This document shows, piece after piece, positions 1 through 8,104 of a stretch of 64,000 bases of DNA. The notes beneath the pieces were generated by a model that worked only from the letters and a program-made list of their open reading frames with translations, was not told where the DNA came from and did no database searches. The DNA comes from Pseudomonas sp. CFBP 13711 (GTDB lineage Bacteria > Pseudomonadota > Gammaproteobacteria > Pseudomonadales > Pseudomonadaceae). A program made the translations under genes and the position numbers. Within the stretch, counting starts at the first letter, position 1; each line of letters begins with the position of its first letter. Location: positions 1 to 64,000 of the forward strand of contig NZ_JACYVI010000019.1 of NCBI RefSeq assembly GCF_014842265.1, in the 5' to 3' direction.

Positions 1-82
1 TTTCTGTATTTCTTGGTCATGATCGTTCCTCAATGGGTACAGTTTCCCCCATTGAGGTGTCCGGGGTCATTAGGCCAGCTCA
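1..82 (-). mobile_element. probable IS3-type element end with transposase start (partial)
   Basis: On the minus strand an ATG at 19-21 opens a frame beginning MTKKYR and running off the window, with AGGAACG just upstream as ribosome site. The lysine/arginine-rich opening resembles IS3-family OrfA proteins. The putative terminal repeat reads TGAGCTGGCCTAATGACC inward from position 82; a TG start is typical of IS3 elements. Between the terminus and the gene is a perfect 10-bp inverted repeat (28-37 with 48-57). Only about 80 bases are visible, so the family is a guess and the right edge could be a few bases off. Confidence 0.4.
28..57 (-). promoter_or_regulatory. hairpin covering the transposase ribosome site
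   Basis: CCTCAATGGG at 28-37 pairs perfectly with CCCATTGAGG at 48-57 across a 10-base loop. On the minus strand the distal arm contains the AGG of the Shine-Dalgarno of the frame starting at 21. Such stems are known in several insertion sequences to block translation of transcripts entering from outside; that role here is inferred. Confidence 0.4.
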
Positions 83-140
83 CGGTGGGTGCGCCATAAG
101 TTTTGCGGTGCCTCTGATCGTTCCCACACGCCGCGTATTT

Positions 141-231
141 GTGGGAGCGAGCTTGCTCGCGAAGCCATTGGTACATCCGCCGAATAATGGGTGTTTGAAA
201 TGCAGCATTCGCGAGCAAGCTCGACTCCCAC
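141..231. repeat. REPIN (two inverted REP sequences)
   Basis: GTGGGAGCGAGCTTGCTCGC at 141-160 is mirrored by an inverted copy at about 208-231, with some 45 bases of unrelated spacer. This is the common Pseudomonas REP doublet. The right copy has an extra A, so it is slightly decayed. Near-identical doublets lie at 31953-32042 and 59321-59410. Confidence 0.85.
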
Positions 232-349
232 AGGGATGGTGTCCGATCCCGGATTTCCAACGCGGATTCAGGCTTGGGGGTGACGCGGAGCGTCGCGGGA
301 TGCATTCCCACACGGAGCGTGGGGACGATCGAATGTCAGCATTTGGACG

Positions 350-380
350 GGCCTCTTCCCGGCTAAAGCCGGTCCTACTA
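350..380. repeat. single REP sequence of the second type
   Basis: The GCCTCTTCCCGGCTAAAGCC core followed by GGTCCTAC is a short palindromic REP unit. Relatives occur at 9140-9232 as an inverted pair and at 53261-53290 as a single copy. Confidence 0.7.
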
Positions 381-449
381 AGCGTAAGCGCGCTTTTGAT
401 CTTACTGCGCAAAAGGCTCAGTCACCGCCAATCGCGACTTTGGTGCAGG

Positions 450-700
450 CTGAACGGAGGTCTCGCGGAGTGGGCCGAGCGGCATGGATGCCGCGAGAGC
501 CGCCCCCCGCCATGGATGGCGGATGGCGGCGGGCCCACGGAGCGGGACCGGAGTGAAGGAACCCTGAGGAACGAAGGGCCCAACCAGGAGCAGGCACCCT
601 TGGTTACTTGGGGATGGTGCGACTTTCGACTTTTCCAAGTAACTCGCCGAAGGCGAAATGTCTGCCGTTAGGCAGATGCTCTTGATCCAGATCTTGAAAG
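450..700. repeat. probable dispersed non-coding repeat
   Basis: This stretch has no convincing gene but has internal symmetry: GGTTACTTGG at about 601 faces CCAAGTAAC at about 634, and the region around 480-540 is rich in GCCGC/GCGGC pairs. It resembles a dispersed element I have seen flanking accessory genes in pseudomonads. The assignment rests on memory and on the lack of coding signal. It fills the gap to the left of hrpV. Confidence 0.3.
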
Positions 701-717
701 CGAGCCCCGCGAGCGCG

Positions 718-1077
718 CTATTGCAAAGCATCACTAAGATGCCCCAACCCCGCCAGCTCCAGCTCCTGCCGACGAATACTGTCCAGACTCACCGCCGCCC
801 CCTGCGCATCGGGCACCGCGTGCCAGACCACAAAATCCCGCTGCACATCCAGAAACAGAAAGAAATCGTTAAACAACTCCGCCTGCGAAAACCGCCGCTC
901 CAGTGCATCGCGCAACTGCTCCGGGCGCAAGGCCCGGCCCTCGATATGCAGCGCGATGCCCCAGTCCCGATGCTCACGTCGACTGACAAACGCCACACCC
1001 GTCGCCACCGGCCAGATCGCCGCACGCTCGGCGGCGACGTGGGCGTAAAACGCTGATTTTTCCGATACCCGAATCAT
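718..1077 (-). CDS. hrpV: HrpV, negative regulator of the Hrp regulon
   Basis: A 119-residue protein at the end of the hrpF-hrpG-hrcC-hrpT-hrpV transcript, in the position and near the length of P. syringae HrpV. In that system HrpV binds HrpS and holds it inactive, and HrpG relieves this by binding HrpV, so the operon contains both brake and release. No enzymatic motif is seen. The gene starts two bases after the hrpT stop codon, which fits translational coupling. In classical P. syringae clusters it converges on hrcU; here only repeats and a probable insertion sequence are visible downstream. Confidence 0.85.
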   Translation of the reverse strand: MIRVSEKSAFYAHVAAERAAIWPVATGVAFVSRREHRDWGIALHIEGRALRPEQLRDALERRFSQAELFNDFFLFLDVQRDFVVWHAVPDAQGAAVSLDSIRRQELELAGLGHLSDALQ

Positions 1078-1079
1078 GC

Positions 1080-1283
1080 TCAGTCCTTCAATGGCACCAC
1101 AGTAAAATCCTGCTCATGGTCACGCTCATCAATCCCCTGACGCATGTCCGGCGGCCACCAGATCACCAGCTCCCGGTCATTGGAATCGGGCCGCTTGCAT
1201 GAATAACCCGAGCAGCCATGGGTGGCGCACCCCGCCAGCGTGGCGGTCACCAGAAACAGCAAAAGCAAACCGCGCAGGTTCAT
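1080..1283 (-). CDS. hrpT: HrpT, outer-membrane lipoprotein of the Hrp secretion system
   Basis: A 67-residue lipoprotein with a short basic N-terminus, a hydrophobic run and the lipobox LAGC (Cys19 would be acylated). It lies immediately after hrcC, and its ATG overlaps the hrcC TGA in an ATGA junction. HrpT is thought to help the HrcC secretin reach or assemble in the outer membrane, as a pilotin-like protein. The mature part is short, with three further cysteines and an acidic tail. Position, size and lipobox support the name. Confidence 0.88.
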   Translation of the reverse strand: MNLRGLLLLFLVTATLAGCATHGCSGYSCKRPDSNDRELVIWWPPDMRQGIDERDHEQDFTVVPLKD

Positions 1284-3385
1284 CGTGTAGCCCCCTTGAG
1301 CAGCGAAGGTCGGTTCTGTTTGGCCTTGCTCGACACCTGCGGCTGGCGCAGGGCGATGTAGATTTCACTCTCCGCCCCCGGCTGCAGCCACGCATGGGGC
1401 CAGGCGCTGACACCCATCACCCAGCGACCGCCACAGCGGCTTTCGTCGATGCGCACCGGTTTGCTGGTGGTGTTGCGCGCCACGACCACCGCGATGCCCC
1501 AGTCCTTGCGTGTAAACCACTGGGAACGTTGGCGATCCATGGTCAGGCCGATGCCCGGATCACACAGGCTGTCGGCTTCGAACGGCAGGGTCTCGCCGCT
1601 GTTGAAGCCCAGCGGGGTGACGCCGTCGAGCAACTGGGTGAAGGCGTTCTGCAAGTCGCTGCGGGTCGGTTGTTCGCCACCGTCGCGGCGTTCCTTGATG
1701 CGTTTCATCTGGTCATCAACATCGTGGGGGTTGCCGTTCTGCACGTAACGCGCCGGGTTGATCTGATCGCCTATCAGCCTCGGCGTGAGAATGAACAGGC
1801 GCTCACGCTGGTTCAGCTCGCGACTGCGGGACTGGAACAGCAGTTTGCCGATGACCGGGATGTCGCCCAGCAGCGGGATTTTGTTGACCTTGTCGGTGGT
1901 TTCCAGCCCGTGGAATCCGCCGATGACCAGCGACCCGTGCTCAGCGATCACCGCCTGGGTGCTGACGTTGCCCTTGCGCACCGCCGGCTGGTCTTCGTTG
2001 ATTTGCGAGGTGTCGATCTGGCCGTCTTCGATGTCGACGATCAATTGCACCTGGGATTTGCCGTTCTGGTCCAGGGAGCGCGGAATCACCTGCAAGCTGG
2101 TGCCCGCCGTAATGGGGACAATGTCCGCGACGCGCTCGGACGTGGCGGTGAGGTATTCGGTGCGGCTGAAGTCGATCACCGCCGGCTGGTTTTCTAGGGT
2201 CAGGATCGACGGATTGCCGATCACCGACGCCGCACCGTTGCCTTCGAGGGCATGCAGGTCTGCGGAAAACTTGCCGGCATCCTGAATGAACAGCGTGGTG
2301 CTGGTGCCCTGCTCGAACAGATTGGCGCCACCGCTCACGCTGCCGCCTTTGAAGTTCCAGCGGCTGGACAGCTGCGCCAGCTCGTTGCGGTCGATGTCGA
2401 GAATCACCGCGTCGATCTCGATCAGGTTACGCGGCGTATCCAGTTCCTTGACCAGCTTCTCGTACATTGCCCGGCGCTTGGGCAGGTCGTAGATCAGCAC
2501 CGAGTTGTTGCGCACGTCGGCGCTGACGCGGATCTTGGAACGGCTCGCCGATTCGCTGGACGACCCGCCGCGTTTGCCCTTGGAGCCCAGCACCCGATCC
2601 AGCCCCTGTTCGATGGCCCCGGTGTCAAAGCCCTGGCTTTGCATGCCGCCGTAGTTCAGGCCTGAGGACGTGGCGCCGCCACCTGCAGATCCCCCCGCGC
2701 CGCCCTGCCCTTGCAGCAGATTGACGCCGTTGATGGACTCGCCACGGGAGCGGCTTTCCAGCAGCTCCTGGAGAATGCTGGCGACGCCGGCCACAGTGAG
2801 TTGCTGATCGCGATAACGAATGGTGCGGTCGGCGGCGTTGGCGTACTTCAGCGGGAGGACCACGATGTCCTGCTTCTCGGCTTTTTCCGGCGCCTCGACC
2901 TTCTTGCTGTAACTGCGCACAAAGTCGACGTACTTGGCCGGGCCGCGCACCAGCACCACGCCTTCGTCGGGCAATGCGCCCCAGCCGAAGCGCTTGTCCA
3001 GCAGGCCGACATCGGACAGCGCCTGCTGCAGGTCATCGACCGCTTCCGGCGACACTTCGATGCGCGCCGAGGTCTGCTCGCTGGTCGGGCTGATGTACAG
3101 GGTTTCGTTGTAGACGAACCACTGGAAGTGATGCTCCTGACCCAGCCGGTCGAGGAATTCCTGGGGGTTCTGCGCACGAATGCGCCCGTCCAGCGTGCCC
3201 GGTATCGCCGGCATGTCCAGGCCGATGCCGAACTCCTTGGCGAAGTCTGCCAGCGCAGTCGCCAGTTCGGTCTGCCGCGCGTCGTAGGCGTAGGCGGTGT
3301 GTTTCCAGGCGTCAGGCACCGCGGCCAGCGCCGGCGCGCTGATGCCGATCATCAGCAAAGGCAACCACATTAAGGCCTTGCGCAT
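1280..3385 (-). CDS. hrcC: HrcC (SctC), type III secretion outer-membrane secretin
   Basis: A 701-residue secretin that forms the outer-membrane ring of the Hrp injectisome. A signal peptide ending near APALA (about residue 21) is followed by N0/N1-type ring domains, a glycine/serine-rich linker with GGAGGSAGGG near residue 230, and a C-terminal secretin core containing VPITAGTSLQVIPR and the GGF...PLLGDIPVIGKLLF signature shared by GspD/YscC proteins. It sits between hrpG and hrpT in the canonical order. The sequence is intact and of usual length. It starts one base after the hrpG stop. Confidence 0.97.
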   Translation of the reverse strand: MRKALMWLPLLMIGISAPALAAVPDAWKHTAYAYDARQTELATALADFAKEFGIGLDMPAIPGTLDGRIRAQNPQEFLDRLGQEHHFQWFVYNETLYISPTSEQTSARIEVSPEAVDDLQQALSDVGLLDKRFGWGALPDEGVVLVRGPAKYVDFVRSYSKKVEAPEKAEKQDIVVLPLKYANAADRTIRYRDQQLTVAGVASILQELLESRSRGESINGVNLLQGQGGAGGSAGGGATSSGLNYGGMQSQGFDTGAIEQGLDRVLGSKGKRGGSSSESASRSKIRVSADVRNNSVLIYDLPKRRAMYEKLVKELDTPRNLIEIDAVILDIDRNELAQLSSRWNFKGGSVSGGANLFEQGTSTTLFIQDAGKFSADLHALEGNGAASVIGNPSILTLENQPAVIDFSRTEYLTATSERVADIVPITAGTSLQVIPRSLDQNGKSQVQLIVDIEDGQIDTSQINEDQPAVRKGNVSTQAVIAEHGSLVIGGFHGLETTDKVNKIPLLGDIPVIGKLLFQSRSRELNQRERLFILTPRLIGDQINPARYVQNGNPHDVDDQMKRIKERRDGGEQPTRSDLQNAFTQLLDGVTPLGFNSGETLPFEADSLCDPGIGLTMDRQRSQWFTRKDWGIAVVVARNTTSKPVRIDESRCGGRWVMGVSAWPHAWLQPGAESEIYIALRQPQVSSKAKQNRPSLLKGATR

Positions 3386-3386
3386 T

Positions 3387-3815
3387 TCACACTCCCGGTT
3401 GCCAGGTTCTGAGGGTCGAGCGGGACGACGAGGCGGTCGCGCTGCGAATCGAGGTTTGCATGAGGCTGAGCATCGCGGCGCGCTGATTGGCCAGGCGCTC
3501 CAGACGTTCGAGCAGTTGCGTGGGGTTGCAGGGGTCGGGAATCCAGCTCACCAACACCACGCAGCGGGTGTCGGGGTCGATGGCCAGCCCGCCCTCACAG
3601 GCACAGGCCACGCCGGCACCGCCCTGAGCGAGTAACGCGTCGAGGCGTTGCGGGTCGCTGCCGTCGTAGGGATCGAGCACATCGAGGCTCAGGCGAATGC
3701 CGTTGCCCGACGCCGCCAGCCGCGCGTTGGCGTCATCGATCCAGCAGTCCAGCGGCGCGAGCGGACGGCGCTCGCACCACTGGGCGAGGATCGCGCTGAA
3801 TTCACTGAATTCCAT
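3387..3815 (-). CDS. hrpG: HrpG, chaperone-like anti-HrpV protein
   Basis: A 142-residue acidic protein in the hrpF operon. Its size and fold-like pattern resemble type III chaperones of the CesT/SycE kind; in P. syringae HrpG binds HrpV and frees HrpS. The start overlaps the end of hrpF by 14 bases and the stop is one base before hrcC, so the whole operon looks translationally coupled. The C-terminal 20 residues are serine/arginine-rich and probably flexible. Identification rests mainly on gene order and length. Confidence 0.85.
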   Translation of the reverse strand: MEFSEFSAILAQWCERRPLAPLDCWIDDANARLAASGNGIRLSLDVLDPYDGSDPQRLDALLAQGGAGVACACEGGLAIDPDTRCVVLVSWIPDPCNPTQLLERLERLANQRAAMLSLMQTSIRSATASSSRSTLRTWQPGV

Positions 3816-4026
3816 CGATGATCGCTTTGGTGATGCCGTGTTTGGCGCGCAGCCCTTCGTTGAGAATCATGTTGGCGACGTTGGTCTGCTGCGAGGCATC
3901 GCTGAACGCCTGGAAATCTTCCATGGTGCCGCTTTCCGAGGCGGTTTCGGCGGCGTCCTGCATGTCGTCCTGGGCGCGGGAATAGGAGTGATCGAGGTGG
4001 TTTTGCAGGGATTTGAAACTGATCAT
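3802..4026 (-). CDS. hrpF: HrpF, small YscE-like type III protein
   Basis: A 74-residue soluble helical protein, first gene of the hrpF-hrpG-hrcC-hrpT-hrpV operon. The frame is open further upstream, but the ATG at 4024-4026 is preferred because GGAG precedes it and the hrp box at 4058-4086 lies just upstream; the longer version would start inside or beyond the promoter. HrpF is thought to act like YscE, a co-chaperone for the pilus or needle subunit. Confidence 0.85.
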   Translation of the reverse strand: MISFKSLQNHLDHSYSRAQDDMQDAAETASESGTMEDFQAFSDASQQTNVANMILNEGLRAKHGITKAIIDGIQ

Positions 4027-4057
4027 GCCGGTGGCTCCAACTGAGGGATTCAACCCC

Positions 4058-4086
4058 TGAGTGGAACCTGCGGCCGCTCCGGTTCC
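4058..4086 (-). promoter_or_regulatory. hrp box (HrpL promoter) of the hrpF operon
   Basis: On the minus strand GGAACC is followed after 16 bases by CCACTCA, an exact match to the HrpL sigma factor consensus GGAACC-N15/16-CCACNNA. It lies in the 90-base gap between hrpE and hrpF, 32 bases from the hrpF ATG. Confidence 0.93.
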
Positions 4087-4116
4087 ATGAACCGTCACAA
4101 CCGGGTCAAGAAAAAC

Positions 4117-4698
4117 TCATGAATGCGCCGTCGGCCCCGCGAGCCCACGGCGCAGGCTGTCCCAGTCGATGTCGAACGCGCCATTGGCATCGCTCAGGCG
4201 CAAGGTCTGTGGCGCCAGCGCCGGGTCACCTTTTAGCTGCCAGTGATCGGCAAAGCGACTGGCCGACAGCCACTCACCAAGGCTGTCGAGCATGTCGGGA
4301 TGGGCGCTGAGCACGGCCCTGGTTTCGACGGTCTGGCCGGCGGCAAGATTCCTCATCAGCGCGCGACTGCGTTCAGCGAGTGTCGTCTGGTCGAGCAACT
4401 CGGCGAGGGCCTCATTAAGCAGGGCTTCAACAGCCTCCATGGATTCCTGCGCCAGCGCCGATCGCTGCTGCTCCAGCTGCTGCAGCAAACCGTTAGCGCT
4501 GTCCCAGAACTGCGCCAGCGCCTGATCCTTTTCCTGCTGCGCCTGGGTATGTGCATCGGCAAGAATCTGCTCGGCTTCAGCGCGGGCGTTGTCCAGCACT
4601 TCAGCGGCGAGCACGGTACCGGCCAGGTCTTCGCGACGCAGAATGTCGGTGACCAGCACGGCAGAGGAAGACAACACAAGACGACGCTTGGCGAGCAT
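4117..4698 (-). CDS. hrpE: HrpE (SctL), stator of the secretion ATPase
   Basis: A 193-residue protein of the YscL/FliH/HrpE family, which links the HrcN ATPase to the cytoplasmic ring. It shows the family layout: a short N-terminus, a long charged helix with many Ala, Glu and Gln (about residues 30-110, probably coiled coil), then a compact C-terminal domain. The start is supported by GGAG ten bases upstream. It is the last gene of the hrpA operon; the hrpF promoter follows. Confidence 0.92.
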   Translation of the reverse strand: MLAKRRLVLSSSAVLVTDILRREDLAGTVLAAEVLDNARAEAEQILADAHTQAQQEKDQALAQFWDSANGLLQQLEQQRSALAQESMEAVEALLNEALAELLDQTTLAERSRALMRNLAAGQTVETRAVLSAHPDMLDSLGEWLSASRFADHWQLKGDPALAPQTLRLSDANGAFDIDWDSLRRGLAGPTAHS

Positions 4699-4735
4699 GT
4701 TCAGCTCCTGAAGGACAATGGGGTAACCGCACTCA

Positions 4736-5278
4736 TCAAGGTGTCGTCACCCGCCATAACACCGAGTGCCACAGGGTGTGCAGCTTGTTCTCGGGCAGCT
4801 CGGCGCAGGGCGGCGGCAGGGCATCCGGCGCCCAGGACAGCCGCAGCCGCGACCAGCAAGGCTCACCCGCCCACGCCGCCAGCAAAACCCGCGCATCCGT
4901 CACCGAGGCGTCCAGCCATAAACCGGGCCGCAACGCTTTGGCCACCGCGCGGCACCAGGGCTCATGCACGTGCCCGGCGTCATCGGCGCCAGCGCGGTCG
5001 GCCTGGCCGAAACAGATTCGGCCCGCCAGGGACAGCGCCCGGTGCTGCTGCGCTTCATCCAGTCGCAGCCACTGCATCAGCGAATCAACAGGCGGCGGCG
5101 GTTGGCTCGGGACCACGCCGACGCTGTGCAGAAACACGTCGTGGCGAGTGCCGAGCAGTTCCGTACAGTCCTCGCGGGTGATGCCGCAATGGTCGGCGAA
5201 CACGTCGATCCAGTCGGCGTGGGCCCACTCCCAGGGCGCGCACCACCAGCGAATCCAGTGCTCCTCAACGCTGAGCAT
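4736..5278 (-). CDS. hrpD: HrpD (SctK), sorting-platform protein
   Basis: A 180-residue tryptophan-rich protein between hrcJ and hrpE, the HrpD/YscK position in group I clusters. SctK proteins join the cytoplasmic sorting platform to the inner-membrane ring. A longer frame to 5413 exists but lies inside hrcJ; the ATG at 5276-5278 shares its A with the hrcJ TAA (TAATG), so coupling fixes this start. Sequence conservation in this family is low, so the name rests on position and length. Confidence 0.85.
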   Translation of the reverse strand: MLSVEEHWIRWWCAPWEWAHADWIDVFADHCGITREDCTELLGTRHDVFLHSVGVVPSQPPPPVDSLMQWLRLDEAQQHRALSLAGRICFGQADRAGADDAGHVHEPWCRAVAKALRPGLWLDASVTDARVLLAAWAGEPCWSRLRLSWAPDALPPPCAELPENKLHTLWHSVLWRVTTP

Positions 5279-6081
5279 TACGCCCGCACCGGCATGCTCG
5301 TCCGGGCACTGCGGCGCAGGCCGATGCGTTGCAACAGCGCATTGCGCCAGTCGCCGCGCAGGATCAACACGATCAAGGCAATCAGCAGCAGCGCGGCAAA
5401 CGGCGCGAGCCACAGCATGCGATTCCAGAAGTCGAGGTTGGCGCTGTCGATCAGAAAGGGCCCGAAGTTCACCAGACGTTCAGTGTCCTGAAATTCCGCC
5501 GCCGGCACGAACACGATGGCGAATTTCTTCGAATCCAGCGGCTCGCCGGACATGCCGGGGATGCTGCTGGCGACCATTTGCTGAATACGCCCGCGCACGC
5601 TGTCGGGGTCGAGGGCCGATGTGTGTTTGATGAACACTGCCGCCGACGCAGGCTGCACCGGCTCACCCGGCGCGATGCGTTCAGGCAGCACGACATGGAC
5701 GCGGGCGACGATGACGCCGTCGATCTGCGACAGCGTCGCTTCCAGCTCCTGGGACAAGGCGTAGATGTAACGCGCGCGCTCTTCCAGCGGCGTGGAAATC
5801 ACCCCTTCCTTCTTGAAGATTTCGCCCAGACTGGTGCGCGATCGCCGTGGCAGGCCGGCGGCATCGAGGATCCGCACGGCGCGATTGATCTCGGCCGTCG
5901 GCACGCTGATGACCACGCCGGTCTTCTCGCTGCGCTTGCGCGCGTCGATGTGCTGGTCGGCGAGGCTGGCGATCACGTCGTTGGAATCCTGCTCGGACAG
6001 CCCGGTAAACAGGTCCGTGTCGTCGCTGCACCCGCTGAGCAGCAGCATCAGGCAGATCAGTCCCGCAGTCAGGTAGTTCAC
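5278..6081 (-). CDS. hrcJ: HrcJ (SctJ), inner-membrane ring lipoprotein
   Basis: A 267-residue lipoprotein of the YscJ/FliF family that forms the inner ring of the injectisome. It has a lipobox LLSGC near residue 18, two ring-building domains with the characteristic IPTAEINRAVRILDAAGLPR-like stretch and ARVHVVLPER, and one C-terminal membrane segment (about 222-242) followed by a basic tail. Translation appears to begin at GTG (6079-6081) with AGAGG upstream. It lies nine bases after hrpB and couples to hrpD. Confidence 0.97.
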   Translation of the reverse strand: MNYLTAGLICLMLLLSGCSDDTDLFTGLSEQDSNDVIASLADQHIDARKRSEKTGVVISVPTAEINRAVRILDAAGLPRRSRTSLGEIFKKEGVISTPLEERARYIYALSQELEATLSQIDGVIVARVHVVLPERIAPGEPVQPASAAVFIKHTSALDPDSVRGRIQQMVASSIPGMSGEPLDSKKFAIVFVPAAEFQDTERLVNFGPFLIDSANLDFWNRMLWLAPFAALLLIALIVLILRGDWRNALLQRIGLRRSARTSMPVRA

Positions 6082-6090
6082 GGTATGCCT

Positions 6091-6465
6091 CTACTGCAGG
6101 TTGGTCAGTTTATCGAGGGCCTGGGCGCTCTTGCTGACGACTTTGGTGGTCAGCGCCATCTGCAGTGAGTACTGCGACAGCGACCGGCTCATCTGGGAAA
6201 TTTCCAGCGGGTCGTCAGTGGTGGACGCCCGTTTCATCTTCCGCGCGGCTTGCTGCGACAGCTTGTCGGTGGCGCCAAGGCGGTCCGACAGCGCGCTGGC
6301 GATCTGTTCGGATAAATGACTCTGCTGCATCGACAGCTCGGGGCGCATGGCGGCGTTGAACAGATCGACGTCCGCCTGCGAAGGCCCGCTGACCAGTCCC
6401 TGATCCAGGCGCGGCTCAAGATCGGTGGACGGCGATTTGAGTTGGTTGACATTGGAAAGGGTCAC
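6091..6465 (-). CDS. hrpB: HrpB (SctI), inner rod protein
   Basis: A 124-residue protein between hrpZ and hrcJ, matching P. syringae HrpB, the inner-rod component that is itself exported by the type III system. The C-terminal half (MSRSLSQYSLQMALTTKVVS, about 89-108) has the amphipathic helix typical of rod and needle subunits. The start is a GTG with GGAG upstream; no suitable ATG is available. No cysteine is present, as usual for exported axial subunits. Confidence 0.9.
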   Translation of the reverse strand: MTLSNVNQLKSPSTDLEPRLDQGLVSGPSQADVDLFNAAMRPELSMQQSHLSEQIASALSDRLGATDKLSQQAARKMKRASTTDDPLEISQMSRSLSQYSLQMALTTKVVSKSAQALDKLTNLQ

Positions 6466-6506
6466 GGGCGTTCTCCGGCAGACGGTGTCGATGCGTACGG
6501 TTGGCT

Positions 6507-7550
6507 TCAGGAAAGGCTGTTGCTGTTGTTGCCGCCACCCACCAGGGCCGAGACAAGGGCAGTGGCGGCCTGGGCCAGCATGTTTTGCTGATCCTGCTGG
6601 GCGAACGGATTGGTTTGCCCGCCTGCGCCGTTGACGCCGGCTCCGTTCTGTTCGGCTTCGAGGCCTTTCTTGATCAGGCCGCTGAGCAGTTGCCCCAGGT
6701 CCTGGGTCACGCTATTGGTGGCACCAGCCGACTGAGACGCATCGTTCATCGGCGTACCGAGGCCGCCGCCGACGCTGGCGTTGACGCCCTTCTGCAGCAG
6801 GTCACCCAGCAGTTGGCCGAGGTCTTGATTGACGCTGTTCGGGGTCTGCGCAGCGCCGCCCGACGGGTCGGTCGGTGACAGGTTGCTCAGTGGCGATCCG
6901 CTGCCGGCATCACTGAGGCCGTTCTGTTCCTGACCGAGCTGGCTGCCCAGCGAGTCCAGTGCAGAACGAAAGGCAGCCGTTTCTTTGCCGTCGAGGAAAT
7001 TGTCGCCCTCAGCCGTGAGTTCGTTCTTCCAGGAGCCCGAATCCGGCGCCGGAAACTTCTGCGGATCCTGGGCGGTGCGCTGGTCCATGAATTCGGCGAT
7101 TTTTTCCAGCAGCGGCATGTCGCCCTTGGAGAAGGTCGTGCCTTGATCCGTTTTGGTCAGCAGGTCATCCAGCGAGGCCTTGGCCAGACCGTTGAGGGTC
7201 TGCGACATCAGGTCCGGCGCGCCGGCACCTGCCTGGCCTGCATCGGCGGCAGCACCAAAGTTTTCCCCCAGTTTGTCTTTGATCAGGTCACCCAAAGCAG
7301 CCTTGATCATGTCCGGATTGCCGCCAATCAACGACGCCAACGGGTTGTTCTTCTCCATTTGCTTGCCGACCATCTGGCCCAGCGGCGATTCCTTGTCCAG
7401 GTGCCCGCCTTTGGTCAGCGCCTGAGCGAGCTGATCGATCACGTCCTTGAGCGACTGCGGGGTCTTGTCGCCGCCCAGCGTCGGCTGGGACACCACGGTG
7501 CCGATGTGCAGGTTTTGCAGCGGATTGGTATTGGCATTGAGACTTAGCAT
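6507..7550 (-). CDS. hrpZ: HrpZ harpin
   Basis: A 347-residue harpin: glycine-rich, no cysteine, heat-stable type of composition, second gene of the hrpA operon. Harpins are secreted by the Hrp system, associate with plant membranes and form pores, and elicit defence responses. Two near-copies of a 20-residue block (about 238-257 and 279-298, both with QDLGQLL) form an internal repeat. A strong Shine-Dalgarno (GGAGGTTTC) precedes the ATG at 7548-7550. The C-terminus ends in an asparagine/serine/glycine tail. The gene is intact. Confidence 0.96.
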   Translation of the reverse strand: MLSLNANTNPLQNLHIGTVVSQPTLGGDKTPQSLKDVIDQLAQALTKGGHLDKESPLGQMVGKQMEKNNPLASLIGGNPDMIKAALGDLIKDKLGENFGAAADAGQAGAGAPDLMSQTLNGLAKASLDDLLTKTDQGTTFSKGDMPLLEKIAEFMDQRTAQDPQKFPAPDSGSWKNELTAEGDNFLDGKETAAFRSALDSLGSQLGQEQNGLSDAGSGSPLSNLSPTDPSGGAAQTPNSVNQDLGQLLGDLLQKGVNASVGGGLGTPMNDASQSAGATNSVTQDLGQLLSGLIKKGLEAEQNGAGVNGAGGQTNPFAQQDQQNMLAQAATALVSALVGGGNNSNSLS

Positions 7551-7573
7551 GAAACCTCCATCCTCAGGTGGAT

Positions 7574-7592
7574 GCCCCCTTTTTCAGGGGGC
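7574..7592 (-). promoter_or_regulatory. hairpin between hrpA and hrpZ
   Basis: GCCCCC and GGGGGC flank a seven-base loop in the 53-base gap between hrpA and hrpZ. It lacks a T-run in the direction of transcription, so it is more likely a processing or stability element, or a leaky attenuator, that would make the pilin more abundant than the genes behind it. Confidence 0.5.
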
Positions 7593-7603
7593 GCTCGGAC
7601 CGA

Positions 7604-7933
7604 TCAGTAGCTGATGCCTTTGGCGTTCTGCGCCTCGGCACTGATCGCCTTGTTGGCGCTGTCTTCCTTGCCGGAACGGATAGCGCTGAGGACATCGTTG
7701 GTCTGCTTGCGGATGTCGGCTTCGGTCTGCATGGCAATCAGGCGCGCCTGGCTGGCATCGGCCTTTTCGGTGGCGGCGTTTTGTGCGGCTTCGGCCTTGG
7801 AAGGAGCGGCAGATTCGGTGATCTGGTTTTCCTGCTTGACGTTGGTCACAGCGCTGGCTGCCTGCTGAGTCATTTGCCCGCCCGCGTTGATCGCGCTGTT
7901 GGCGAGGCCACCGACCATTGAGATTGGATTCAT
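7604..7933 (-). CDS. hrpA: HrpA, major Hrp pilin
   Basis: A 109-residue protein, close to the 108-113 residues usual for P. syringae HrpA, the subunit of the Hrp pilus. It lacks cysteine, is rich in Ala, Ser and Gln, and has a helical C-terminal half ending in SY. The open frame runs to 8020, but the ATG at 7931-7933 is chosen: AGGAGTG precedes it and the hrp box lies at 7979-8007, so the longer form could not be made from this promoter. It leads the operon hrpA-hrpZ-hrpB-hrcJ-hrpD-hrpE. Confidence 0.93.
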   Translation of the reverse strand: MNPISMVGGLANSAINAGGQMTQQAASAVTNVKQENQITESAAPSKAEAAQNAATEKADASQARLIAMQTEADIRKQTNDVLSAIRSGKEDSANKAISAEAQNAKGISY

Positions 7934-7978
7934 GTCGAACACTCCTGAGTCATCACCAGCGAAAGTGCTTGGTGCCAA

Positions 7979-8007
7979 TGGGTGGCACCGACCTCGGGAT
8001 CGGTTCC
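7979..8007 (-). promoter_or_regulatory. hrp box (HrpL promoter) of the hrpA operon
   Basis: Minus-strand GGAACC, 16 bases, then CCACCCA: a full match to the HrpL consensus, 46 bases upstream of the hrpA ATG. Confidence 0.95.
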
Positions 8008-8104
8008 GCATGGGGCTCAATAAAATTCGGGATGTTCACGGAAGCTGCGGATATGGACGTGTGGACGAGCAGGTGTCGCCAGAAGCAGCGAGGTGAACGG
8101 GAGG

